From positions 67,278-78,146 of the forward strand of contig MU646660.1 of assembly GCA_026770585.1 (NCBI GenBank): a DNA stretch of 10,869 nt, read 5' to 3'. A program made the translations under genes and the position numbers. Below, in pieces: positions 7,801 to 10,869 of the stretch; within the stretch, counting starts at the first letter, position 1, and the number at the start of each line of letters is the position of its first letter. The notes below the pieces were generated by a model. It ran no database searches, was not told where the DNA came from, and was given only the letters and a program-made list of their open reading frames with translations. The DNA is from Baffinella frigidus (Eukaryota > Cryptophyceae > Cryptomonadales > Baffinellaceae).

Positions 7801-8870
7801 TTGTACAAACCCGTCTACCTCGGAGCAAAAAAGAGCCCGGGCTCACCAGATTGGTGAGAAAAAAGCAGACTGAGAGAGGGCGTTAGGAGCTGCTACCATT
7901 CGAGGTCCCGGACGAGGACTAGCTCTGCTCCACTTGAATCGGGCTCGACAAAATGTCGAGCCCAAATCGCAACGTTTCGCCAAAAGTTGATAAATTTCCT
8001 TGAAAAAGTAGACTCTTGACGATGTGGGACGAATAAAAGGACACAATCGATTTAGTCAACCCGAGTGAAACAGAGCTAGGAGGAGGCAAAGGGTAGCGCT
8101 CGATCCACCAACCCTCAGAAGTGAACCAAATGGTGGATTGCCCTCAGAAGTGAACCACATCGAACGATCACAAAAGTTGATTTACCCTGGGTGGTAAATG
8201 CTCAGGATTTACCACCCATGGGGATTGCCCACAGCTCTCCATATCGCGATTTTCACTTCTGAGGGCTGGTGCCACGCCAGAGTGGATGTGGGTGTCGATT
8301 TTTTTAAAACACATCTGATGGGGTTCTTTGACTTTTGAAAACCACTGCCTTGAGGGGAAATTGACTTTTGGCAACACCTTCCAAGAATCTGGCGTGGTGG
8401 ATGCCTCCCGTGCTAGAAGCTGCGAGGACATATGATGTATTTGTTAATAACGTTGAGCCTACTAAGTAGGCTTAACAACTTTAGACATAAATCAACTTTT
8501 GATTTAAGCCGGGAAAAGAGGCGGGGGCGTGTTTCAAACCCTAACCCCTGAACCTACACCCTGGAAGGAAGGGGAGGCGTAGAGTGGGGAGAGGTGTGTG
8601 GGGGGTGACTTTGGCGATGGTCGAGGCGTAGCTGGAACGCTTTTGATCAGCGGTCTTGGCGAGGAGGCGCGCCGCGGCGCCCGACATCGCCGGCTTCTCT
8701 CCAACCTCTTTCCCAGGAAAGGGAGCCACTTGCCCGCCTGACTTGGCGGCGAGCCAATTTCCGACTTTGACGTTGGGTCCCCCGGGGGGCTTCGCGCCAC
8801 CGACAGAAGCGGTGTTCAGCTTTCCCTGCATCGTGTTCGTGGTCGTGGGCGGCCCCACCGCAGCCTTCAT
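1776..8870 (-). CDS. Multi-exon gene for a C2-domain protein with N-terminal coiled-coil stretch
   Basis: Eight exons joined on the minus strand: 8870-8610, 7089-7046, 6618-6576, 6155-6054, 5258-5190, 4518-4444, 3405-3319, 1865-1776 (771 nt, 257 codons, open at the 3' side). All acceptors are AG. Donors are GT except one GC (4443-4442). Phases agree at every junction, including the one phase-2 junction (7046/6618). The protein has a Gly/Ala/Pro/Lys-rich N-terminus of about 87 residues, an acidic then charged, helix-prone stretch (about 88-130), and a C2 domain from about residue 130. C2 hallmarks in order are KIKLHIKAVKHLPKMDRFGKT-type strand and loop 1, the KTK/IVKKSLNPEW strand with the NPxW signature, and loop 3 VWDWDAGDEDDEIG. 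Aspartates expected to bind Ca2+ are kept in loops 1 and 3, so Ca2+-dependent membrane binding is likely by family knowledge. The cellular role is unknown. The exon chain is my inference from splice sites and domain order. Confidence is highest for the five C2 exons and lower for the first exon and its donor. Confidence 0.77.
1885..2160. repeat. Short minisatellite and 15-bp direct repeats in the C2 intron
   Basis: Three to four diverged units of GCGTCAGNNNNGTTGATNGG plus GACACCGTTTC run from about 1878 to 1985 (roughly 36-bp spacing). A fragment of the TEMKAE exon 5' end is at about 1996-2017. TCCAAGCGTTGGATC occurs twice, at about 2015 and 2140, flanking 110 bp of unremarkable sequence. Confidence 0.55.
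2173..2341. mobile_element. Imperfect foldback element
   Basis: The left arm 2173-2228 (GGAAAGACTTCCAGTCCTGG...) pairs with the right arm 2296-2341 (...GGGTCTCACAGCTGGAAGC), with one 6-7 bp gap and several mismatches. The loop is about 67 bp. The open frame read on the minus strand through it has no recognisable domain, and I treat it as a MITE-like relic in the C2 intron. Confidence 0.6.
2442..2506 (-). pseudogene. Duplicate loop-3 exon, fourth copy
   Basis: The minus strand reads WDVGDEDDEIG, then NVFFSLACIK, between CCTAG| (2507) and AAAG|GTCCG (2441). The 65-nt length starts with two extra bases, so it cannot replace the intact exon without a frameshift. Coding identity is well kept, suggesting recent duplication. 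Confidence 0.7.
2702..2775 (-). pseudogene. Duplicate loop-3 exon, third copy
   Basis: The minus strand encodes WDTGDEDDEIGNVFFSLACIK-like sequence (one change, Ala to Thr) with donor AAG|GTCCTG at 2701. Its upstream edge lacks the DVKIGVW start, and the candidate acceptor GGGAATAG| gives the wrong phase. It is a duplicate that kept the conserved core but probably cannot be spliced in frame. Confidence 0.72.
2780..2960. repeat. Intron copy of the loop-3 exon tandem unit
   Basis: This stretch (ACTATTCCCAAGTTGACACG ... ACAGAGCTAGGAAT) recurs at 3207-3312 and, diverged, at about 2630-2700 and 7760-7890. The unit is one loop-3 exon plus this intron. AGTTGACACGCTATTC(C/T)CA is itself tandemly repeated three times at 2795-2845. 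Confidence 0.7.
2966..3190 (-). pseudogene. Duplicate loop-3 exon interrupted by a foldback element
   Basis: The minus strand reads DWDAGDEDDEI (about 3190-3155), is broken by the 147-bp palindromic element 3008-3154, and resumes IGNVSFSLACIK with donor AAG|GTCCCC at 2965. The 5' end does not match the true exon start; sequence upstream of DWDAGD is unrelated (CGCGAGTCAATTCG). It is a pseudoexon disrupted by insertion. Confidence 0.8.
3008..3154. mobile_element. Foldback element D with 9-bp target duplication
   Basis: A 147-bp palindromic element flanked by AATCTCATC at 2999-3007 and 3155-3163. The outer arms contain AGTATTTCTGAGAAATACGA / TCGTATTTCTCAGAAATACT, each almost palindromic in itself. 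The centre is the shared core CAACGAAAATTACTACAC ... GTGTAGTAATTTTCGTTG (about 3040-3098). The uninterrupted site is visible in the sister exon near 3346. The 9-bp duplication fits Mutator-like elements. Confidence 0.86.
3319..3405 (-). CDS. C2 gene exon: Ca2+-binding loop 3 (VWDWDAGDEDDEIG)
   Basis: An 87-nt phase-0 exon of 29 codons with acceptor CCCTAG| (3406) and donor CAAG|GTCGTG (3318). It encodes DVKIGVWDWDAGDEDDEIG, then NVFFSLACIK. The DxD....DD-IG pattern is the classical C2 loop 3 that coordinates calcium. The acceptor is formed directly by the edge of a telomere-like array. It is the only intact member of four tandem copies. Confidence 0.88.
3408..3569. repeat. Telomere-like heptamer array, bounded by inverted copies of the exon start
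   Basis: Degenerate GGGTTTAG/GGGTTTGG units. The left edge supplies the CCCTAG| acceptor (minus) of the loop-3 exon. The two edges, CGATCTTCACGTCCT (3393-3407) and AGGAAGTGAAGATCG (3570-3584), are reverse complements with one mismatch. Confidence 0.8.
3623..4119. repeat. Long telomere-like heptamer array
   Basis: About 500 bp of GGGTTTAGG-type repeat, perfect (TTTAGGG)n only at about 3717-3775. The edges again carry inverted partial exon starts, CGATCTGCACATCCT (3608-3622) and AGAAGGTGAAGATCG (4120-4134, 12 of 15 paired). The segment 3623-3580 side also includes a decayed minus-strand copy of the loop-3 exon start (DVQIGGWDWD, about 3622-3590). It lies in the GC-AG intron of the C2 gene. Confidence 0.8.
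4147..4295. mobile_element. Foldback element E
   Basis: The arms 4147-4172 (GATCTCATAGGGAAACGG...) and 4270-4295 (...CGTTTTCCTGTGAGATC) pair with five mismatches over 26 bp. The centre holds a diverged core, GATGAAATTTACTACACA ... TGTAGTAATTTTCATTG. The loop (ACTAGTAATATTAAAGC) is alignable with the loops of the elements at 436-586 and 7652-7719. Confidence 0.75.
4348..4422. repeat. Tandem ACTGTCTTATCTTA units and hairpin
   Basis: ATAACTGTCTTATCTTAT is repeated with a 20-bp period (about 4345-4383). A third copy (4394-4404) forms a perfect 11-bp stem, GACTGTCTTAT / ATAAGACAGTC (4412-4422), with a 7-nt loop. It lies immediately downstream of the NPEW exon donor on the minus strand. Confidence 0.65.
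4444..4518 (-). CDS. C2 gene exon: NPEW signature
   Basis: A 75-nt phase-0 exon with acceptor GCCGGCAG| at 4519. It encodes IVKKSLNPEWLDEAYVFDV, then VNFPEQ. NPxW(x)E/D with following aromatic and hydrophobic strand residues is the strongest single C2 motif. No GT donor fits; CAG|GCACGC at 4443 would make a GC-AG intron that keeps phase 0 and joins cleanly to the loop-3 exon. Confidence 0.86.
4570..4643 (-). pseudogene. Decayed duplicate of the NPEW exon
   Basis: After a good acceptor (GGGCAG|, 4644) the minus strand matches the NPEW exon start (AAGAGCCTGAATCCGGAG), but a TAA precedes it in that frame and the sequence diverges after it. A further fragment resembling GAGTGGTTGG follows near 4570. 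A similar fragment occurs at 4793-4815. These look like dead tandem copies. Confidence 0.55.
4660..4792. repeat. Telomere-like array with GTGTTTAGT variants
   Basis: Units drift from GGGTTTAG to GTGTTTAGT/GTGTTTGGT. Part of the intron between the DCYC and NPEW exons. Confidence 0.75.
4820..4890. repeat. GA/GT microsatellite
   Basis: (GA)n with GAGC units followed by (TG)n, in the intron between the DCYC and NPEW exons. It resembles the CT/CA blocks at 1300-1775 in reverse orientation. Confidence 0.8.
4900..5160. other. Intron sequence with imperfect inverted repeat; no gene seen
   Basis: GGAACATACCAGAATCTGTCC (about 4961) pairs imperfectly with GGACAGAATCTGTCTTGTTCC (about 5074). GCGTAAGATAGCA-like words occur three times between them. 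The minus strand is open for about 120 codons, but nothing resembles a domain and the region lies between two C2 exons. Confidence 0.4.
5190..5258 (-). CDS. C2 gene exon: strands after loop 1 (DCYCVTQLDN)
   Basis: A 69-nt phase-0 exon of 23 codons with acceptor CATCAG| (5259) and donor AAG|GTCAACC (5189). It encodes DCYCVTQLDNRPFGG and ends RYRRKTK. The leading Asp follows GKT to give the C2 'GKTDxY' pattern (compare DPYV in typical C2 domains). The basic end joins the next exon to give KTK-IVKKSLNPEW, the canonical C2 signature. It is the best-preserved of three tandem copies. Confidence 0.84.
5318..5383 (-). CDS. Tandem duplicate of the DCYC exon (alternative or decaying)
   Basis: A 66-nt copy (22 codons, phase 0) with acceptor CATCAG| (5384) and donor ACC|GTGTAGG (5317). 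It encodes DCCCVTQLDTKPFGG, then a diverged end FASIRT instead of the basic RYRRKTK. It could be a cassette or mutually exclusive exon because its phases match, but loss of the basic KTK end argues for decay. It is separated from the next copy by a 59-bp telomere-like intron. Confidence 0.66.
5450..5509 (-). CDS. Second tandem duplicate of the DCYC exon
   Basis: A 60-nt copy (20 codons, phase 0) with acceptor CATCAG| (5510) and donor ACC|GTGTAGG (5449). It is almost identical to the copy at 5383-5318 but lacks two of the Cys codons at its start (DCVTQLD). The 66-bp intron between them is telomere-like. High identity indicates a recent duplication of exon plus intron. Confidence 0.64.
5514..5690. 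repeat. Telomere-like array ending in pure (GGGTTTC)n
   Basis: GGGTTTAGG/GGGTTTGGG units change abruptly at about 5627 to ten near-perfect GGGTTTC heptamers up to 5690. Local homogenisation of a variant. Confidence 0.85.
5701..5740 (-). pseudogene. Partial duplicate of the C2 loop-1 exon
   Basis: The minus strand reads VKHLPKMDRFGKT again, with different third positions from the 6155-6054 exon. The copy starts abruptly after minisatellite sequence and lacks the upstream coiled-coil half. After the ACG codon it has GC rather than GT. It is probably a non-functional duplicate, though alternative use cannot be excluded. Confidence 0.7.
5754..6053. repeat. Minisatellite arrays in inverted orientation around a pseudoexon
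   Basis: About four units of GACGCCCTATCCACTGCCGA type at 5764-5846, and about seven units of the reverse complement (GGATAGGGCGTCGGTTGGCA) at 5909-6052, period 20-22 bp. The 60 bp between them hold the second loop-1 exon copy. The right-hand array begins immediately at the donor of the 6155-6054 exon. Confidence 0.85.
5848..5890 (-). pseudogene. Second partial duplicate of the C2 loop-1 exon
   Basis: The minus strand reads AVKHLPKMDRFG, then GAEVD in place of GKT. A GTTGAC that could act as a donor follows GAA. A possible acceptor (TCTGGAG) sits in the wrong phase for the gene. The copy is flanked on both sides by the same 20-22 bp minisatellite in opposite orientations, which would place it in the loop of a large foldback. 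Confidence 0.7.
6054..6155 (-). CDS. C2 gene exon: end of coiled coil and C2 strand 1/loop 1
   Basis: A 102-nt, phase-0 exon with acceptor TTCGCAG| at 6156 and donor ACG|GTGCC at 6053. The first 14 residues are charged (LTKENERVKAEKTK). They are followed by the typical C2 first strands and loop 1, KHLPKMDRFGKT, with the loop-1 Asp. Two partial copies of the second half of this exon lie downstream at 5848-5890 and 5701-5740. Confidence 0.85.
6328..6570. repeat. Telomere-like array including perfect (TTTAGGG)n
   Basis: Perfect TTTAGGG heptamers at about 6373-6425 and 6532-6562, with degenerate TTTAGGC and GGGTTGAG units between. It fills most of the intron between the exons at 6618-6576 and 6155-6054. 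Confidence 0.88.
6576..6618 (-). CDS. Coiled-coil exon of the C2 gene
   Basis: A 43-nt exon bounded by AACAG| (6619) and AAG|GTGCC (6575). It encodes VVDENVARAHEANK after completing the split Arg codon. The charged heptad-like pattern continues into the next exon (LTKENERVKAEK), suggesting a short coiled coil immediately before the C2 fold. Telomere-like repeats lie on both sides. Confidence 0.68.
6621..7040. repeat. Telomere-like array dominated by GGGGTTA and GGGGTCA
   Basis: About 420 bp of 7-8 bp units, mostly GGGGTTAG with GTGTTAG and GGGGTCAG blocks. It is the intron between the exons at 7089-7046 and 6618-6576; on the minus strand it is C-rich and ends in CCCTAACAG. Confidence 0.85.
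7046..7089 (-). CDS. Acidic linker exon of the C2 gene
   Basis: A 44-nt exon bounded by CCCAG| at 7090 and |GTGCC at 7045. It encodes AGAEEGEGGADVPT plus two bases of an Arg codon. It stands out as the only non-repeat sequence between two long telomere-like arrays. Its phase-2 end is completed by the single leading G of the next exon at 6618. Confidence 0.62.
7092..7565. repeat. Telomere-like array with higher-order repeat of about 90 bp
   Basis: After (TTTAGGG)n, blocks begin GGCGTGGGG at about 7253, 7344, 7433 and 7548. Each continues GGGCTTGGGGTCTGGGGTCA and then a run of TTTAGG/CTTAGG hexamers; the last run is a 12-bp TTTAGGCTTAGG tandem. This is a second-level tandem on top of the heptamer. 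Confidence 0.85.
7599..7756. mobile_element. Foldback core F between 33-bp direct repeats
   Basis: An identical 33-bp sequence beginning AAAAGCAATTAATTAATACT lies at 7599-7631 and 7724-7756, each preceded by TTCGTTGC. Between them is the core palindrome 7652-7719 (CAACGAAAATTACTACAC ... GTGCGGTAAATTTCGTTG). The right repeat abuts the core; the left repeat is separated from it by GACTGAGGCAGAGCT, a piece of the C2 intron repeat. Confidence 0.75.
7757..8100. repeat. Diverged copies of the C2-intron repeat and a hairpin
   Basis: ACTATTCTCAAGTCGACCCG, TACAAACCCGTC and GCAGACTGAGAGAGG match, diverged, the intron unit at 2780-2960. A perfect 10-bp stem with a 3-nt loop (GGGCTCGACA-AAA-TGTCGAGCCC) is at 7941-7963. 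No coding sequence is recognised; it lies in the long intron between the proposed exons at 8870-8610 and 7089-7046. Confidence 0.55.
8112..8266. mobile_element. Foldback element H
   Basis: GCCCTCAGAAGTGAA (8140-8154) pairs exactly with TTCACTTCTGAGGGC (8252-8266), and a second direct copy of the left end is at 8112. An inner stem, CCCTGGGTGGTAAAT (8185-8199) with ATTTACCACCCATGGG (8207-8222), has one bulged base. Confidence 0.7.
8267..8609. other. Non-coding stretch with a small hairpin and telomere-like remnant
   Basis: Contains a hairpin GTTGAGCCTACT / AAGTAGGCTTAAC (about 8452-8475), further CAAAAGTTGA-type words (8482-8500) and a short CCCTAACCCCTGAACC telomere-like remnant (8539-8553). 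No exon is recognised. Confidence 0.5.
8610..8870 (-). CDS. Proposed first exon of the C2 gene (low-complexity N-terminus)
   Basis: An 87-codon open stretch beginning at an ATG whose complement is at 8868-8870. It is rich in Gly, Ala, Pro, Lys and Thr (MKAAVGPPTTTNTMQGKL near the start, ending SSYASTIAK), so it is probably disordered. The proposed donor is AAA|GTCACC at 8609, leaving phase 0, which is what the next exon at 7089 needs. Reading upstream, the frame stays open to a TAG that is also a plausible 3' splice site (CCCTAG before 8940). The ATG may therefore be internal, with the exon starting further up. A second possibility is a very short intron ending at the pyrimidine-rich CTTCCAG near 8561. 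GC-rich codon use resembles the neighbouring plus-strand gene. Confidence 0.55.
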
Positions 8871-9186
8871 CCTTCCTGCAGAGCCCTGTCCAGCACAGCC
8901 ACTTCCAGACGGAGCAACACCCTCCCGCTCTTGACACAGATCCTAGGGCGCTGGATCCCCGCGCCGCCCTGCCTACGTAGGGTGTGTCGCGGGAGCGCTC
9001 CGTTCGCCCCGCCTGCTCTGTCCTTGCCCCGCCTTGTCAGTTTGTGTCGGAGTTCCCCAACTTACGGCAACTTTTGATTGAAACCATCGTCTAAAGTGGC
9101 CCGACCCAGATTTTGCCGGTCTCGGGGAACACAAAAAAACACGTTTTGAGAGGAAAAAAAAACACGTTTTGAGAGTCTCGCCTGCG
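8871..9186. promoter_or_regulatory. Probable divergent promoter region
   Basis: The stretch between the proposed ATG of the minus-strand gene (8870) and the ATG of the plus-strand gene (9187). It is GC-rich with no telomere-like repeat, unlike the rest of the window. Just before the plus-strand ATG an A-run plus ACACGTTTTGAGAG is present twice (about 9139-9152 and 9162-9175), a 22-23 bp tandem that could be a binding site or part of the 5' UTR. I see no TATA box I would trust. Confidence 0.4.
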
Positions 9187-10643
9187 ATGCAATCGCGCGC
9201 GAACGTGTTCCAGCGCAACAGGCAGCCGGCGGCAGCACGATGGAGCATCGGTGGCCTGTGGTATCAGTACAAGTGGTGGGTCATAGTCCCAGCCATCCTG
9301 ATCATTTGGGCGAGCATGGCGGCGAACGTGGAGAGCATGCATGACGACCTCAAGGACGGGCACGTACCCGCCTCAGATCGCGGCCCGGACGAGCATTGGG
9401 GGTACATCTGGGAACGCAAAGACGTACGCCCCCGCCGAATATTCCTGTCTCCCTCCGTTTGTTGGAGCACAGCAACCCCTTGCCTCCCTTTCGCCTGACT
9501 CCCGGTGCTGTTCGCAGAAATTCGTGCGGGAGTACACCCGGAACGCCGCCGTGGACAGCGTCATGACCAAGCTCTTCCGAGTGGAAACGCTGGAAGACGT
9601 CGAGCGCGGATACTCCTTGGATGAAGCCGCGGGTAAGTGCTTGAAATCTGGTGGGTGGTGGGTAGGGAAGGAGGGAGGGGGGGAGGCTAACAGTGTTATT
9701 AACTGCACCTGCCCTGTGACGCCCCCCGTCTCCGTGCCTTCCCGGGAGGGCTTCCATTCAACTCCACCCCGTTCAACGCGACAATCAACGCCACTGCTTC
9801 CCCCCAACATACTCTCACCCTTGCAGGCGGCAAGTACCGGCACGAGCCCGAGGAGATCGAGCCTGTTGGGAGGCTGGGGCTCGACGCCAGCCAGGTGATC
9901 CTTTAGGTCCTTTAGGTTTTAATTTCGCCCAACATAGCCCAACGACACGACGCCACAAGTCTTCACGCGTGCGCCCCTTTCCAGCCCGGAAAAGGTGCTC
10001 ACGCGTGAATCTTTTTTTGCATGGCAGGCAGCGACAAGGTGCACGAGCACCAACTACGCAGTCACGGCGTACTTCTGTGGGGACGCTGTCGCGGCGTATC
10101 GGGACGACGTTGCCTCGCTCTCGGACTCCGCCTATCTCGACCAGGCGTGGCTGAGCGGCGGCCTCGACAAGTTCGAGCAGGTCCTGGACATAAAATGGCC
10201 TATCAAACCGGATTCTGCCCCAATTGAATTTACTTAGGGCCCTAATTAACCTTCGTCCAACCCCTAATTAACCTTCGTCCAACTCCTATGACACTTTCGA
10301 GCAGATCCTGGACGTGGCGCTCGCGGAAGACCCCCCGCTGAGGTTTGTGTATCGCTTCTCGTTCGGGGGGTGGGAGACGGCCGACGAGGCGCGCGTGGAC
10401 CACGTATGGATGGTGGTCTCGCGCCCCGACGGCTCCTTCTGGTGGCTGCAGTCGTACATTGGGCAGTACTCGCTCGGGCACTGGATGGAGAAGAGCACGC
10501 CGATGAATGAGGGGGAGTTGCGGCGGAGGATTGGGCTGCTTAGGGAGCTCGAGCTGGAGGTGCAGCCAGGTTGGGCCCCTCCCCGCCATGTTAATAGGGT
10601 AACTGACCAAAAATGGGGTAGTCAGGCCTTCGGGATTGCCTAG
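9187..10643 (+). CDS. Five-exon gene for a predicted single-pass membrane protein of unknown family
   Basis: Exons 9187-9423, 9518-9632, 9827-9894, 10028-10180 and 10305-10643 (912 nt, 303 residues plus stop), with phases 0, 1, 0, 0 in agreement. Donors are GTACGC, GTAAGT, GTGATC and GTCCTG; acceptors are TTCGCAG, CTTGCAG, ATGGCAG and GAGCAG. The N-terminus is basic (QSRANVFQRNRQ), followed by one membrane segment at about residues 30-46 (KWWVIVPAILIIWASM), so a type II (N-inside) signal anchor is likely. The rest is soluble, with no repeats. The C-terminal part has a conserved-looking block, DHVWMVVSRPDGSFWWLQSY, then IGQYSLGHWM. That His-containing block and an upstream Cys (AYFCGDAV) are faintly reminiscent of papain-like or transglutaminase-like folds, but I do not recognise the family and assign no function. 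The last ~15 residues and the stop come from a palindromic element. Confidence 0.8.
10172..10313 (+). repeat. Direct repeats flanking intron 4 of the membrane-protein gene
   Basis: TTCGAGCAGGTCCTGGAC (10172-10189) and TTCGAGCAGATCCTGGAC (10296-10313) differ at one base and are 124 bp apart, exactly the intron length (10181-10304). The intron also holds two copies of CCTAATTAACCTTCGTCCAA (about 10241 and 10263). Confidence 0.85.
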
Positions 10644-10757
10644 GACCTCCTACCGTAGGCCGAGACTTTTTGGTCCTGGGATCCCTCGGCCTACGGTAGG
10701 AGGTCCTAGGCAATGCCGTATGCCTAACTACCGCATTTCCAGGCCGTTAGCCTATGA
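10593..10757. mobile_element. Foldback element G overlapping the gene 3' end
   Basis: A perfect 29-bp stem, 10636-10664 with 10685-10713 (TTGCCTAGGACCTCCTACCG...), has a 20-nt loop. Outer arms pair with mismatches out to ATAGGGTAAC (about 10595) and GTTAGCCTAT (10747-10754). The terminal codons and the TAG stop (10641-10643) of the plus-strand gene lie in its left arm. Confidence 0.85.
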
Positions 10758-10840
10758 ATCTGTGCCTCGGAAAAACGTTAGGGTACAATGTTTGTAGGGG
10801 CCCGGTTTGACCTATGAACGTAACGATGACCTGTGTACTT

Positions 10841-10869
10841 TCATCTCCACAAAAGTATTAATTAATTGC
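10841..10869 (-). repeat. Inverted copy of the 33-bp repeat at the window edge
   Basis: The last 29 bases (TCATCTCCACAAAAGTATTA...) are the exact reverse complement of the repeat at 7599-7631 and 7724-7756. The window ends where the sequence would be expected to continue into TTTTGGC and the core palindrome. Confidence 0.85.

Noticed and set aside
8656-8934. Plus-strand open frame opposite the proposed first C2 exon
   Set aside because: A shadow frame in GC-rich DNA. The minus frame is preferred because its end phase fits the next exon and its direction fits the gene, though support is moderate.
1-10869. tRNA, rRNA or transposase genes
   Set aside because: I looked for tRNA-like arms, rRNA-like conserved stretches and transposase motifs and saw none; the mobile elements here are non-autonomous.

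Overview
The window comes from a nuclear genome of an intron-rich eukaryote, most likely a microbial alga or related protist. The signs are spliceosomal GT-AG introns with perfect phase agreement, Arabidopsis-type TTTAGGG telomere-like repeats scattered internally, GC-rich exons, microsatellites and many short palindromic elements. No bacterial features (operons, ribosome binding sites) are visible. The lineage cannot be fixed from this sequence; TTTAGGG-type repeats fit several algal groups (chromerids, dinoflagellates, cryptophytes, some stramenopiles, green algae).

Minus strand, about 8870 down to 1776: the window looks non-coding at first sight, because the longest open frames there are shadows of simple repeats. 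Joining short exons by splice sites, however, gives one continuous reading frame. It runs from a low-complexity N-terminus (8870-8610) through a charged, probably coiled-coil stretch (7089-7046, 6618-6576, 6155-6054) into a C2 domain with its aspartate loops (6155-6054, 5258-5190, 4518-4444, 3405-3319, 1865-1776). The eight exons total 771 nt (257 codons) and every junction keeps phase. The introns are made almost entirely of degenerate TTTAGGG-like heptamer arrays, with minisatellites, microsatellites and foldback elements. Several exons are present as tandem duplicates, some decayed.

Plus strand, 9187-10643: a compact five-exon gene for a predicted 303-residue membrane-anchored protein of no family I recognise. 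Its four introns are 94-194 bp. The last intron is bounded by a direct repeat whose period equals the intron length, and the stop codon lies inside a long palindromic element. The two genes are divergent, with about 316 bp (8871-9186) between their proposed start codons.

Mobile and repeat content: at least eight foldback or MITE-like elements (45-225, 436-586, 771-947, 2173-2341, 3008-3154, 4147-4295, 8112-8266, 10593-10757) plus a core at 7652-7719. Four of them share the same central palindrome but have unrelated outer arms. One (3008-3154) sits inside a duplicated C2 exon with a 9-bp target duplication, and its uninterrupted equivalent is present 350 bp away. A 33-bp repeat flanking the 7652-7719 core reappears inverted at the very end of the window.

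The most interesting signal is the combination of introns built of telomere-like repeat, tandem phase-0 exon duplication, and an exon copy split by two GT...AG insertions whose removal restores the frame. It looks like active intron and exon turnover.
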